Below, piece after piece: positions 1 through 8,100 of a stretch of 62,994 nucleotides of DNA (the stretch's first letter is position 1; every line of letters starts with the position of its first letter). A program made the translations under genes and the position numbers. The stretch is taken from the NCBI GenBank assembly GCA_038522735.1, contig JBCBJX010000007.1, positions 1 through 62,994 on the forward strand. Direction: 5' to 3'. This DNA is from JBCBJX01 sp038522735. GTDB lineage: Bacteria; Pseudomonadota; Alphaproteobacteria; Caulobacterales; Parvularculaceae. The notes below the pieces were generated by a model. The model ran no database searches and had not been told where the DNA came from. It was given only the letters and a program-made list of their open reading frames with translations.

Positions 1-1
1 C

Positions 2-133
2 ACCGTGCCGAAGGGCGAAGAGCGCCTCCGCATCACCCCGTCCCCCGTCCACACCAACGCCGACATCGACCGCCTCGTCAGAGCCCTCTCCGAAATCTGG
101 TCCCAGTGCGCCCTCGCAAGAAGCGTCGCTTGA
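2..133 (+). CDS. hemA: 5-aminolevulinate synthase, C-terminal end (partial)
   Basis: Only the last 43 codons are present; the gene enters from the left edge in frame 2 and stops with TGA at 131-133. The visible tail contains ERLRITPSPVHTNADIDRL and ALSEIWSQCALARSVA, the characteristic C-terminus of alphaproteobacterial ALA synthase. This PLP enzyme condenses glycine and succinyl-CoA in the first step of tetrapyrrole synthesis. In many purple-bacterial photosynthesis clusters hemA closes the bchFNBHLM-lhaA-puh-acsF-hemA arm, so that arm probably lies just left of the window. It converges on the puf operon. The identification rests on the short tail only. Confidence 0.85.
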   Translation, partial: TVPKGEERLRITPSPVHTNADIDRLVRALSEIWSQCALARSVA

Positions 134-176
134 GGAGGGGGCCGCCGCTTCTCTCGGAAAGCTACACGCCAAACGC

Positions 177-209
177 AAAAGGCCGCCCCTGCAGGGGGCG
201 GCCTTTTTT
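177..209. terminator. Rho-independent terminator after hemA
   Basis: A 9-bp GC stem, GGCCGCCCC (181-189) with GGGGCGGCC (195-203), encloses the loop TGCAG. It is flanked by AAAA on the left and a run of six T on the right, giving a strong intrinsic terminator for hemA. The A-tract also makes it usable from the minus strand as a backstop for puf transcription. Confidence 0.85.
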
Positions 210-261
210 AGTTCTCAAACCGACGTACTCCGTAGTTTCCGGCATCGAGGTCTGCGGGGCA

Positions 262-295
262 GCGAAGGAAAAAGAAACGCCGCCCGAAGGCGGCG
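262..295 (-). terminator. Rho-independent terminator of the puf operon
   Basis: Read on the minus strand, a 7-bp stem (CGCCGCC, loop TTCG, GGCGGCG; 278-295) is followed by the T-rich stretch TTTCTTTTTCC. It lies 36 bp beyond the pufM stop. There is no room for pufC or pufX before it, so pufM is the last gene of the operon. Confidence 0.8.
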
Positions 296-331
296 CCAGT
301 AGGACTGATCTGGGGGTGTAAGGCCCAGTTA

Positions 332-1255
332 TCAGAACCGTGCGAAGTTGTTCTCCGTTCCCCACAGGAACCAGTTATCGACGGCCGTTCCGGTGAGGAG
401 AATGCCGATGCCGCCGGTCAGCGGGCAGAGAACGGCGAACCACCAAGCCCAGCGGTGAATGGATTCCATGGACGCGTTGAAGCCCATGGTCCAGCGCCAG
501 AAGAGCGCAGCGCGTTCGGACGCCGTGCCGCGGTCGTAGATCTGCTCGATCTCCCGCTCGCCCCCATAACGGCCGACGGCGAGGATCGTGCCGGCGTGCA
601 TGGCGAAGAGAAGAACCGATCCGTAGAGGAATACGATCGAGAGCATGTGGAACGGATTATAGAAGAGGTTCCCGTAATTGAGCGAGATATTGTTCACCCA
701 TTCAAGGTGCGGGAAAATTCCGAACGGCACCGCTTCGCTCCAGTCGCCCATAAGGATCGGCCGGAAAAATCCGCATACGAGATAAAGCCAGATGGCTGCG
801 AGAAACGCCCAGGCGACATGGGTTCCCATACCGAGCTGCTTCGCACGGCGATAGGTGCGGTACCACCAGAGCATGATCGACGCCGTCAGGAACATGCCGG
901 CGGCGATCCACCATCCGCCTTCGTTCAGCGGCACGAACGGATTGAGCCCGTACTCCGGACCCGGTGGATAAAGACCGAGCCAGGCGAGCTGGCCGAAGAA
1001 CTGCATCGGGTTCCAGCCTACAGAGGCCCACATGTTGAGACCGATGATCTCGATCGCGATGAAGCCGCAGAAAAGCGAAGCGATCCCGAGCCATCCGAGA
1101 TAGACGGGCCCGATCTGCGCGTCGCCAAGCTTCCCAAGCCAACGACTGAACGTGACGTTTTCTTCCCGCCGCCAGTCCGCCGACGGCAACGGAACACCAA
1201 GATCGACGTGTCCGCGCACCTGCGTCTGGGTCAAGATATTCTGATAGTCCGTCAT
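332..1255 (-). CDS. pufM: Photosynthetic reaction centre subunit M
   Basis: This 307-residue protein is the M subunit of the type II reaction centre, an inner-membrane protein with five transmembrane helices that binds bacteriochlorophyll, bacteriopheophytin, quinone and the non-haem iron. Ligand positions match the Rhodobacter numbering plus one: His183 and His203 for bacteriochlorophyll, and His220, His267 and Glu235 for iron. The start chosen is the ATG at 1255 (MTDYQNILTQ), which overlaps the pufL stop as TAATG; a longer reading to 1321 would add residues encoded inside pufL. The length equals that of RC-M proteins from species without extensions. No pufC or pufX follows. Confidence 0.98.
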   Translation of the reverse strand: MTDYQNILTQTQVRGHVDLGVPLPSADWRREENVTFSRWLGKLGDAQIGPVYLGWLGIASLFCGFIAIEIIGLNMWASVGWNPMQFFGQLAWLGLYPPGPEYGLNPFVPLNEGGWWIAAGMFLTASIMLWWYRTYRRAKQLGMGTHVAWAFLAAIWLYLVCGFFRPILMGDWSEAVPFGIFPHLEWVNNISLNYGNLFYNPFHMLSIVFLYGSVLLFAMHAGTILAVGRYGGEREIEQIYDRGTASERAALFWRWTMGFNASMESIHRWAWWFAVLCPLTGGIGILLTGTAVDNWFLWGTENNFARF

Positions 1256-2097
1256 TAGAGTTCTCCTCCCGACATGCGCCAGATCGGAATGTTGCGCCAG
1301 AAGTTCCACCATTCGACCCACGAGCCCTCATAGAACGGACCGCTGATCACGATACACACGGCGCTCCAGAACCCTGACGACAAGGCGAGAAACAGTCCGA
1401 GGCGGTGAATGCCGATCGTGCCGATGGAATACCCCTGAATGTCGCGGAAGAAAGCGTTCTCATGTTCAGGCGCCTTCACCACCTGCCCGTCGCCAGGGTT
1501 CGTCGCCGACAGGATCGCCCCGCCGTGCAACGCCAGGGCGAGCGTCGTCGTAAAGAAAAAGGTGATCGCGATCATATGGGCGGGATTATAGTGAAAGTTC
1601 CCGTACATATAGCCGGTGTTCGACACCCAATCGAGATGACTCATTATTCCGTATGGGAATGCATAGTACCATGCTCCCATGAGGACAGGCCTTACGACCT
1701 CTAGCGTAACGAACGCCAGAATTGCGAACGAGAAAGCGATGGGTACGTGGTAGCCCATGCCGAGCTTACGGCAGATTTCAACTTCTCGCAGCGCCCACGA
1801 CCCGAAGGCGCCGATCGCGCAGATCGTGATGACCTGCCAGAGACCGCCTTCGGCCATTGGCGCTAGCGCAAGACCATAACTTTCTGCTGGCGGATCGATA
1901 CTGATTAGCCATGGGTTCCAAGTGTCGCCCATGGCCGCGCCCCAGAAAATGAGGGCTGTGCCAAGTATGGCGAAAAAGGCGGCCAAAATGCCGAAAAATC
2001 CGACATAGAACGGCCCCACCCAGAAATCGAACAGGTCGCCGCCGAGCAGGGTTCCGCCGCGCACCCGGTATTTTCGTTCAAAGCTCAACAACGCCAT
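1255..2097 (-). CDS. pufL: Photosynthetic reaction centre subunit L
   Basis: This 280-residue protein is the L subunit of the purple-bacterial reaction centre. His154 and His174 correspond to the bacteriochlorophyll ligands. His191 and His231 are the iron ligands, and Glu213 is the proton-path residue near QB (Rhodobacter L212). The motif LGMGYHVPIAFSFAI and the C-terminal PIWRMSGGEL are typical. It is translationally coupled to pufM by a one-base overlap and lies 104 bp after pufA, separated by a strong hairpin. Confidence 0.98.
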   Translation of the reverse strand: MALLSFERKYRVRGGTLLGGDLFDFWVGPFYVGFFGILAAFFAILGTALIFWGAAMGDTWNPWLISIDPPAESYGLALAPMAEGGLWQVITICAIGAFGSWALREVEICRKLGMGYHVPIAFSFAILAFVTLEVVRPVLMGAWYYAFPYGIMSHLDWVSNTGYMYGNFHYNPAHMIAITFFFTTTLALALHGGAILSATNPGDGQVVKAPEHENAFFRDIQGYSIGTIGIHRLGLFLALSSGFWSAVCIVISGPFYEGSWVEWWNFWRNIPIWRMSGGEL

Positions 2098-2170
2098 TGG
2101 AGCAATTCCTTCAGATAGGGGCCGGCGTAGGCCTCGGACGGGTTTGTTCCGGGCTCCCCCCGGCGGGTTC

Positions 2171-2196
2171 GGCCGGCGCCGCGAACGGCGCCGGCC
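2171..2196 (-). promoter_or_regulatory. pufBA/pufLM intercistronic mRNA-stabilising hairpin
   Basis: A perfect 10-bp stem, GGCCGGCGCC (2171-2180) with GGCGCCGGCC (2187-2196), has a 6-nt loop and starts 5 nt after the pufA stop. No T-run follows on the minus strand. The well-studied hairpin at the same place in Rhodobacter protects pufBA mRNA from 3' decay and gives more LH1 than reaction centre. The same role is inferred here. Confidence 0.75.
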
Positions 2197-2201
2197 TTTG
2201 T

Positions 2202-2381
2202 TCAGGCGAGACGGACGAGTTCCGCCGTTTCGACAGCAGCCTGTTCAGGCATGCCGCCGAGCCAGTTGTAGCGTGGCGTGCTGAGCAGAATGAAGTGGAT
2301 CAGCAGCGCCAGAGTGAAGAGAAAGACCGACATTGCGATCAGCGCACGGCGCGGATCGAACAGGAGCCAAATGCGATACAT
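2202..2381 (-). CDS. pufA: Light-harvesting 1 alpha polypeptide
   Basis: A 59-residue protein starting MYRIWLLFDPRRALIA, the near-invariant N-terminus of LH1 alpha, followed by one transmembrane helix. His29, in LLIHFILLSTPRYNW, is the bacteriochlorophyll ligand. LH1 alpha pairs with PufB to build the ring around the reaction centre. The start ATG at 2381 follows a GAGGAG ribosome site and the stop TGA is at 2202-2204. The gene lies between pufB and the intercistronic hairpin, the canonical order. Confidence 0.97.
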   Translation of the reverse strand: MYRIWLLFDPRRALIAMSVFLFTLALLIHFILLSTPRYNWLGGMPEQAAVETAELVRLA

Positions 2382-2394
2382 TGCGTCTATCTCC

Positions 2395-2622
2395 TCAGCC
2401 GATCAAACCCGGGACCGAACCCGCGAACTGAATCGCGGACTCAAGCGCGGCGTTGTCGCCGACGCCCGGACCCCAGGGTTTCCCTTGGTACAGAATAAAA
2501 TGAACGATCGCAGCAAACGCGGTGAAACCGAGAAAACCTGCGATGAACAATGTATGGAACGCCTGGGCCTCAGCCGCCGTCAAACCCGACGATGACGACC
2601 CAGAGGTCAAGTCACTGGCCAT
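2395..2622 (-). CDS. pufB: Light-harvesting 1 beta polypeptide, C-terminally extended
   Basis: This 75-residue LH1 beta subunit has the beta signature SGLTAAEAQAFHTLF, one transmembrane helix with the bacteriochlorophyll ligand His in FAAIVHFILY, and the tryptophan of GKPWGPG. The ATG at 2622 follows a strong GGAGG 6 nt upstream. Rhodobacter beta subunits end just after the helix at a WRPWF-like motif. Here about 25 more residues follow, ending SVPGLIG. Similar tails may exist in other alphaproteobacteria; I cannot check. Confidence 0.95.
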   Translation of the reverse strand: MASDLTSGSSSSGLTAAEAQAFHTLFIAGFLGFTAFAAIVHFILYQGKPWGPGVGDNAALESAIQFAGSVPGLIG

Positions 2623-2718
2623 AAAGTCCTCCTTTATTAAGCCATACGTATGCGCCGCAAACGTGAACCCTGCGGCGGGGGCTTCTGGCGGCGGCGAAAC
2701 GACCGTCCAGAACGGTGA

Positions 2719-2735
2719 GGCGGCGTGACGCCGCC
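2719..2735 (-). promoter_or_regulatory. Hairpin between pufQ and pufB
   Basis: A 7-bp stem, GGCGGCG with CGCCGCC around a TGA loop, lies 5 bp past the pufQ stop on the minus strand. It may be an mRNA processing or 3'-end signal that separates the weakly expressed bch/pufQ message from the abundant pufBA message. No T-run follows. Function is inferred from position only. Confidence 0.4.
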
Positions 2736-2740
2736 GAAAC

Positions 2741-2962
2741 TCAACGACCGGAAAAAACCCACGGGATCGTCGCGTGGACTCCCTCAAGCGCTTCTCCGAA
2801 GACAGAACGCCGGCGCGCGCCTGCGCGGCGCGCGCTCAACCGGCCGAAACACGCGGCGACAAGAAACGGAAGATAGGCGAGCGTCGCGTATACGCTGTAC
2901 TCAAGTCGTTCCGCTGCGAGCGCTTTCGTCCGTGTCGAATGCATAAGCTCCGTTTGCGACAT
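2741..2962 (-). CDS. pufQ: PufQ protein
   Basis: A 73-residue protein with a basic N-terminus, one membrane segment (about residues 22-40, EYSVYATLAYLPFLVAACF) and a C-terminus of the GEALEGVHATIPWVF type, matching the PufQ family in size and layout. PufQ is needed for full bacteriochlorophyll formation in Rhodobacter, perhaps as a pigment or intermediate carrier. It sits 20 bp after bchZ and 118 bp before pufB, the standard place. Sequence conservation in this family is low, so position carries much of the call. Confidence 0.88.
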   Translation of the reverse strand: MSQTELMHSTRTKALAAERLEYSVYATLAYLPFLVAACFGRLSARRAGARRRSVFGEALEGVHATIPWVFSGR

Positions 2963-2982
2963 GATCGCTCTCCTTCCCGCTC

Positions 2983-4440
2983 TCAGGCGGGGCGCCCGCC
3001 GCCTAATGCGACGTGGCTTAGATTGACGTCCTCCGCCGTGATCACGGCGTCGCCGCGCGACCTTGCGCGCTCCTCGACGAGATCGCGGATGCGCTTGGCG
3101 GCGGAAATTCGTGTGATGACCGGATAAGCGGCGACCAGCCGGTCGAGCGCTTCGCTCGCCGCCGGCTCCCAGCGCACGAGCGGCGCGCTGGAGGCGAGCG
3201 TCGGCGCGGCTTTGTCCATATCCGCGCCGAGCGGCAGGATATGAAAGAGCGCATCGAAAAGCGCGTTGCAGTATTCCTGAACGATGTAGGTCGCGCCGGA
3301 ATAGCCCATGAAGGGGGTGCCCGTGTGTCGGCGGATAGCGGGGCCCGGAAACGAGGCCGGAATGAAGGCCGAGCGCCCGCCCGCCTCCTGCAGATACATT
3401 CGCTCATTGAACGATCCGTAGACGACGAAGGGCGCGCCTCCGGTGATCGCCTCGCGCACCGCGTCGTTGTCAGGCTTCCTCCCCGCGGCACGGGCGAAGG
3501 AGAACGCGCAGGGGAGGCCGAGATCGGTCTCAAGGAAATTCCGCACGCCGCGCGCGTACGTTTCATTGGCGACGATGCCGAAATTTGCGGTGCCGAAGAA
3601 ATCCTGGGTGACCGAGCGCCAGAGATCCCAGAGCGGCTTCAGCGTCGTGTGCTTTTCGCGCTCGATGAACGGCTCGGGATCGATCTCAAGAAGCTCACCG
3701 AGGGAGCGCAGAAACTTGGTCGTCGAATGCAGCCCGATCGGCGCCTGCAGATAGGGCTTGCCGAGCGCCTCGCACAGCGCGCGACCGTATTCCCGGTAAA
3801 GACAGATATTGACGTCGGCGTCGATCAGCCGGCGCACGTCCTCGATATGGGAGCCGAGGGGAAAGACCATGTTCACCTCGGCGCCGACGCCCTCGACGAG
3901 GCGGCGGATTTCGGCGAGATCCGAGGCCATGTTGAACATGCCGTAGGCGGAGCCGATGATGTTGACGAGGGGTTTCGCGCCAACCTCGCGCTTTCTCGGC
4001 TTAGGATCGCGGCCTTTGGTCTGTCCGTATTCGCTCCAGAGCCACAGGAGCGCTCGATCGGCGGACTGCCACTGGTCCTCGTCGATGGTGCGCGGCAGGA
4101 AGCGGACGACGTTGGCGCCTTCCGGCGTCACGCCGCCGCCGATCATCTCCGCGATGGAGCCGGTGACGACGACGGCCGGAAGCTCCGGGTCCAGCGCCTC
4201 GCGCGCGCGCTTCATCGCGCCTTCGGTCCCGTCCTTGCCGAGTTCTTCTTCGCCGAGGCCGGTGACGACGATCGGCAACTCATGCGGTGGCAGGCCGTCC
4301 GTATAATGGAGAACTGAGGTAACGGGCAGATTTTCGCAGCCGACAGGACCGTCGATAACGACCTGCAGGCCTTTCACCGCCGTAAAGACGTAGACGGAGC
4401 CCCAATAGCCGCCAGCGCGGTCATGATCCTGGATCAGCAT
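2983..4440 (-). CDS. bchZ: Chlorophyllide a reductase subunit Z
   Basis: A 485-residue nitrogenase-like protein. With BchY it forms the catalytic heterotetramer of chlorophyllide a oxidoreductase, which takes electrons from BchX and reduces ring B of chlorophyllide. The N-terminus MLIQDHDRAGGYWGSVYVF and the cysteine motif DGPVGCENLPVTS are diagnostic. It overlaps the bchY end by 7 bp, so the two are co-translated. Confidence 0.97.
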   Translation of the reverse strand: MLIQDHDRAGGYWGSVYVFTAVKGLQVVIDGPVGCENLPVTSVLHYTDGLPPHELPIVVTGLGEEELGKDGTEGAMKRAREALDPELPAVVVTGSIAEMIGGGVTPEGANVVRFLPRTIDEDQWQSADRALLWLWSEYGQTKGRDPKPRKREVGAKPLVNIIGSAYGMFNMASDLAEIRRLVEGVGAEVNMVFPLGSHIEDVRRLIDADVNICLYREYGRALCEALGKPYLQAPIGLHSTTKFLRSLGELLEIDPEPFIEREKHTTLKPLWDLWRSVTQDFFGTANFGIVANETYARGVRNFLETDLGLPCAFSFARAAGRKPDNDAVREAITGGAPFVVYGSFNERMYLQEAGGRSAFIPASFPGPAIRRHTGTPFMGYSGATYIVQEYCNALFDALFHILPLGADMDKAAPTLASSAPLVRWEPAASEALDRLVAAYPVITRISAAKRIRDLVEERARSRGDAVITAEDVNLSHVALGGGRPA

Positions 4441-6053
4441 CCGACCGGCTCCTCCAGGTTGGCGTCGCGCTTGGCTTTGATCTCCAGCTTGCGGCGCTGC
4501 TTGCGGCGGAAGTCGTCGTGGAGGGCCGGGGTTTCCTCCCAGACGCCCGCCCTGTCGCCGGAACCGACGCCGTCGAAGAAGGCGCGCATGTCGTCGAAGC
4601 GCTGTTTGCCGTCGATGGCGGCGTTCACCACCTGGGCCAGGGATCCGGCGCCCGCAGGCCCCATGAGCGGGCGGGCCGAGATAAGGTTGGTGAAATAAAG
4701 CGCAGGCGTTGCTTTTTCTTTCGCCTTTTGGACGACAGGCGTCGTGCCGATGGCGAGATCCGGCTGGAACTCCTCGAAGGCCGCAAGGTCCTGCTCGAGC
4801 GAAGCGCGGTACTGGACATGCACGCCGCGCTCTTCGAGAAACACGCGATCAGGCTCCGACCACGGTGTTTTCGGGCAAGCCGTTCCAACATACCGGACGT
4901 CCGCGCCGGATTCGACCAAGAGGCGGGCGACGAGAAGCTCGGATCCCTCATAGCCGGACAGGGTAATCCGGCCGTGGATCGGCGCGCCGGAGAGCGCCGC
5001 CGCGATCGCGGCGCCGGCGGCGTTCTGGGCGGCGGAAATCTTCGTCGCCGCGACGCCGGCGGCCTCGCCGGTCGCGCGCAGCCAGTCATGGGTTCCGTCC
5101 CGGCCGACCGGTGCGGAGCCGATGACAGGGCGCCCCGCCGCCTGAAACTCCCGCACAGAGGCGGTGTAAAAGGGGTGGATCGCCGCGACGACGGCGCCGT
5201 CGAGGGCGGTGTAGAGTTCGCGCCATTCGCGGGTCGGAACGACGGCGCCGGCGGCGAGACCCATGGGCTCCAGAAGCCGGGCGAGGCCGATGGGGTCGGC
5301 CGGGAACATCTCCCCAAGGAACGTCACCTTCGGCGCTTCTGCGTGGTCGTTGGCGGCGCGCTTGACCGGGCCCTGTTCCACTTCCGTGCGCGCGTAGGCC
5401 AACATGGCGCCGGCGAGAATGTCTTTCGCCTCCGCATGGGTCGGTACGCCAAAGCCCGGCACGTCGATCCCGACAATCCGCACGCCATTAATCTCGTTCG
5501 GCAGGAGGCGGAGCGGTACGCCCGAGGCCGTCGGCACGCAAAGGTTCGTCACAACGATCGCGTCATAACGCTCCGGGTCGGCGGTTTTCTCGACCGCCTC
5601 CTTGATGTCCTCGAACAGCTTGCCCGTGACGAGAGTCTCGGAGTTGAACGGGACGTACCCGACGCTGCGCTTCGCGCCGTAGAAGTGCGACGTAAACGTC
5701 AGCCCGTAAACACAGCAGGCCGAGCCCGACAGGATCGTCGCCGTGCGCTTCATGCGCAGGCCGACGCGCAGCGACCCGAAGGCTGGGCACATGCTCTGGG
5801 GTTGGTCATGCGGGCCTTTGGGATAGTCGGCCGCATAACGGTCGAGGATCTCGCTCTGGCCGGCGGCTTCGGCCGCGCGGCGCATTTCGTCGGCGCCCGC
5901 GTGGCAGCCCGTGCCGGACGGCTCCGCGACGGACGCCTCGGCCGACGGAGCGCTCGGCGCACCGAGATCGACTGGCGTCGACGCGGCGTCGTCGTAAGCA
6001 ACCTCGCCGGCCTTCGTTCCGTTCCCGTCGGCGCTCCGCTCGTCCACGATCAA
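4434..6053 (-). CDS. bchY: Chlorophyllide a reductase subunit Y
   Basis: This 539-residue partner of BchZ is NifD/BchN-like. Cluster-binding cysteines are visible in QSMCPAFGSLR, SGSACCVYGLTF and VTNLCVPTASGV. The first ~60 residues are low-complexity Ala/Ser/Asp and poorly conserved, so a downstream start is possible, though the given ATG overlaps the bchX stop (6050-6053) and is preferred. It acts in the cytoplasm in bacteriochlorophyll synthesis. Confidence 0.97.
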   Translation of the reverse strand: MIVDERSADGNGTKAGEVAYDDAASTPVDLGAPSAPSAEASVAEPSGTGCHAGADEMRRAAEAAGQSEILDRYAADYPKGPHDQPQSMCPAFGSLRVGLRMKRTATILSGSACCVYGLTFTSHFYGAKRSVGYVPFNSETLVTGKLFEDIKEAVEKTADPERYDAIVVTNLCVPTASGVPLRLLPNEINGVRIVGIDVPGFGVPTHAEAKDILAGAMLAYARTEVEQGPVKRAANDHAEAPKVTFLGEMFPADPIGLARLLEPMGLAAGAVVPTREWRELYTALDGAVVAAIHPFYTASVREFQAAGRPVIGSAPVGRDGTHDWLRATGEAAGVAATKISAAQNAAGAAIAAALSGAPIHGRITLSGYEGSELLVARLLVESGADVRYVGTACPKTPWSEPDRVFLEERGVHVQYRASLEQDLAAFEEFQPDLAIGTTPVVQKAKEKATPALYFTNLISARPLMGPAGAGSLAQVVNAAIDGKQRFDDMRAFFDGVGSGDRAGVWEETPALHDDFRRKQRRKLEIKAKRDANLEEPVGC

Positions 6054-7069
6054 ACGTCCTCGTAAATCACTTCTAGGGAGGCTTTTTCCTCGGCGTCCGG
6101 GCCGCGCATGTCGGCGATGGTCGCCGGCTGCAGCATGAAATCCGCCCCCGTCTCTTCGGCGGAGAAGAGCCCCAGCAATTCATCCTGGGTGAGCGGCGCG
6201 GGATGAACTGGCGGCGCCTCGGCGACATTGAGGCCGAGAGCCTCGAACATCGGCGCCCACTGGCCGCCCGGCTTGCCGACGATTTCGTAATTGGCGCTCT
6301 TGCGGCGGATGTCCTCGTGGGCGGGGATCGCCGAGAGCACAGGAATGCCCGCCTTCTCAGCGAAGGCCTGCGCCTCGCCGGTGCCGTCGTCCTTATTGAT
6401 CACCATGCCCGCGACCCCGACATTTCCGCCGAGCTTGCGAAAGTACTCAACGGCGGAGCAGACATTGTTGGCGACGTACAGGGATTGCAGATCGTTGGAG
6501 CCGACGACGATGACCTTCTGGCACATATCGCGGGCGATCGGCAGACCGAACCCTCCGCATACCACGTCGCCAAGGAAGTCCAGCAGGACGTAATCGAAGT
6601 CCCACTCGTGGAAGCCGAGCTTCTCCAGAAGCTCGAAGCCGTGGATGATGCCCCGCCCGCCGCAGCCGCGACCGACTTCCGGACCGCCGAGCTCCATGGC
6701 GAACACGCCGTCGCGCTTGAAGCAGACATCGCCGATCGTCACCTCCTCGCCTGCTTCCTTTTTCCGGCTGGAGGTCTCGATAATGGTCGGGCAGGCGCGA
6801 CCGCCGAAGAGGAGCGAGGTCGTATCGCTCTTCGGGTCGCAGCCGATGAGGAGGACCTTCTTGCCCTGCTGGGCCATCATGTAGCTGAGATTGGCGAGGG
6901 TGAAGCTTTTGCCGATGCCGCCCTTGCCGTAGATCGCGATGATCTGGGTTTCCTTGGTCGCCGTTTCGGGCGCCGGGTCCGGATCAATCTCCGCTTCGGC
7001 GCGAAGGGCCGCGCGCATTTCGCTGACGGCGCCGGGCTCCGGCGCTTTTTTATCGAGGAGTACGGTCAT
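6050..7069 (-). CDS. bchX: Chlorophyllide a reductase iron protein subunit X
   Basis: A 339-residue NifH/BchL-like ATPase that passes electrons to BchYZ. The P-loop YGKGGIGKSFT and the two [4Fe-4S] cysteines (in GRGCGGRG and LGDVVCGGFGLP) are intact. The ATG at 7069 (MTVLLDKKAPEPG) overlaps the bchC stop as ATGA. An in-frame extension to 7240 would read Arg/Pro-rich junk antisense to bchC coding sense and is rejected. Confidence 0.97.
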   Translation of the reverse strand: MTVLLDKKAPEPGAVSEMRAALRAEAEIDPDPAPETATKETQIIAIYGKGGIGKSFTLANLSYMMAQQGKKVLLIGCDPKSDTTSLLFGGRACPTIIETSSRKKEAGEEVTIGDVCFKRDGVFAMELGGPEVGRGCGGRGIIHGFELLEKLGFHEWDFDYVLLDFLGDVVCGGFGLPIARDMCQKVIVVGSNDLQSLYVANNVCSAVEYFRKLGGNVGVAGMVINKDDGTGEAQAFAEKAGIPVLSAIPAHEDIRRKSANYEIVGKPGGQWAPMFEALGLNVAEAPPVHPAPLTQDELLGLFSAEETGADFMLQPATIADMRGPDAEEKASLEVIYEDV

Positions 7070-8043
7070 GCGCTTGCGCTCCAGTCCAGGATCATTTTGA
7101 GGCACGCCGGGTCTTCGAAGGCGGTGCGGTAAGCGTCGGCGGCTTCGACGGCCGGCCGGCGGTGGCTGATGAGGCCTGCGAAATCGAGGCGGCGCGCGGC
7201 GACGAGGCGTTTGACGGCCTGCAGGTCCTCCGGCGCCCATTCCGCAGCGATCCGTAAACGGATTTCTTTCATGAAAGCCGGCGGGAACGCGAAGGACGGG
7301 CGATCGACATAGAAGCCTGCGAGCACGATCTCCGCGCCGCGGGCGGCGTGGGCGATGAGATCGTCAAGCACCGTCGGGTCGCCGCTGACATCGTAGATCG
7401 ACGAATAGTCGCTACGGCCGTCGAACTCCGGCTCGATCACGGCGTAACCGTCCGCGTCGGCCCGGTCGGGCGAGAGCTCCCAGACGACGGGCGCGGGCGC
7501 GCCGAGGGCGATGGTGATGCGGGCGAGTAGTCGTCCGAGCACGCCGTGGCCGATGATGAGATCCGGGGGCTCGCCCGCCGCGATTGCGTGGTAGGCGGTG
7601 GCGGCGAGCGCGAGCAGCGTCGCCTCCTCCGGGCGCTCGAATTCATCGACGAACGCGATCCGCTGGACGGGAGCCGTGACCCGCGAGGCCGTCGCGCCGA
7701 AAAGACCGCGCGCGCCTTCGAAACATTGGGCGCCTGGCACGAACACCCGCCGGCCGAGAGCCTGCGGGTCAGCCGACCAGGCGACCCGTCCGACCGCCTC
7801 ATACCCTGGAACGAGGGGATAGCCCAGGCCGGGAAAAGGCGGCATTTCGCCCGACCAGAAGAGACGCTCCGTCCCCGTACTGACGCCCGCCCAGTCGATA
7901 TCCACGACGACGTCCTGGACGCCCGGCTCAGCAATGGAAAGCTGCTTCAGACGCGCCTCGCGCTCGCCGTCAAAGACGACCGCATCCGCGCACAAATCAG
8001 CGTTTTTCAACGTCTTGTCGCTCGTATGTCGCGTATCGCCCAT
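7066..8043 (-). CDS. bchC: 3-hydroxyethyl bacteriochlorophyllide a dehydrogenase
   Basis: A zinc-alcohol-dehydrogenase-like protein that oxidises the 3-hydroxyethyl group to acetyl in bacteriochlorophyll a synthesis. Diagnostic stretches are STGTERLFWSGEMPPFPGLGYP and the glycine-rich GHGVLGRLLARI. The frame is open to 8055, but the ATGATG at 8055 lies inside the predicted -10 box, so I chose the ATG at 8043. That gives an almost leaderless message from the local promoter. TTG codons at 8010 or 7995 align better with the N-terminus of Rhodobacter-type BchC, so the exact start is open. It can also be read through from crtEF. Confidence 0.93.
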   Translation of the reverse strand: MGDTRHTSDKTLKNADLCADAVVFDGEREARLKQLSIAEPGVQDVVVDIDWAGVSTGTERLFWSGEMPPFPGLGYPLVPGYEAVGRVAWSADPQALGRRVFVPGAQCFEGARGLFGATASRVTAPVQRIAFVDEFERPEEATLLALAATAYHAIAAGEPPDLIIGHGVLGRLLARITIALGAPAPVVWELSPDRADADGYAVIEPEFDGRSDYSSIYDVSGDPTVLDDLIAHAARGAEIVLAGFYVDRPSFAFPPAFMKEIRLRIAAEWAPEDLQAVKRLVAARRLDFAGLISHRRPAVEAADAYRTAFEDPACLKMILDWSASA

Positions 8044-8046
8044 AAG

Positions 8047-8090
8047 TGTCATCATAGAGTGACGTTACTGACTGTCAAACAAGATTGTCG
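8047..8090 (-). promoter_or_regulatory. bchC promoter with two PpsR/CrtJ-type operators
   Basis: On the minus strand, -35 TTGACA (8073-8078) and -10 TATGAT (8051-8056) are 16 bp apart. Two palindrome-like sites overlay them: TGTCA-N8-TGACG at 8047-8064 on the -10, and TGTCA-N8-TGTCG at 8073-8090 on the -35, with exactly 8 bp between. CrtJ/PpsR is known to bind two TGT-N12-ACA sites spaced this way in Rhodobacter bchC promoters and to repress aerobically. Regulator identity is inferred; no ppsR gene is in the window. Confidence 0.8.
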
Positions 8091-8100
8091 CTTTGAAGTC

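Noticed and set aside
4518..6065. Plus-strand open frame of 515 codons opposite bchY
   Set aside because: Antisense shadow in GC-rich coding DNA; bchY is unmistakable.
7070..7240. 57-residue N-terminal extension of bchX
   Set aside because: Low-complexity Arg/Pro sequence overlapping bchC in another frame; the ATG at 7069 overlaps the bchC stop and matches normal BchX length.
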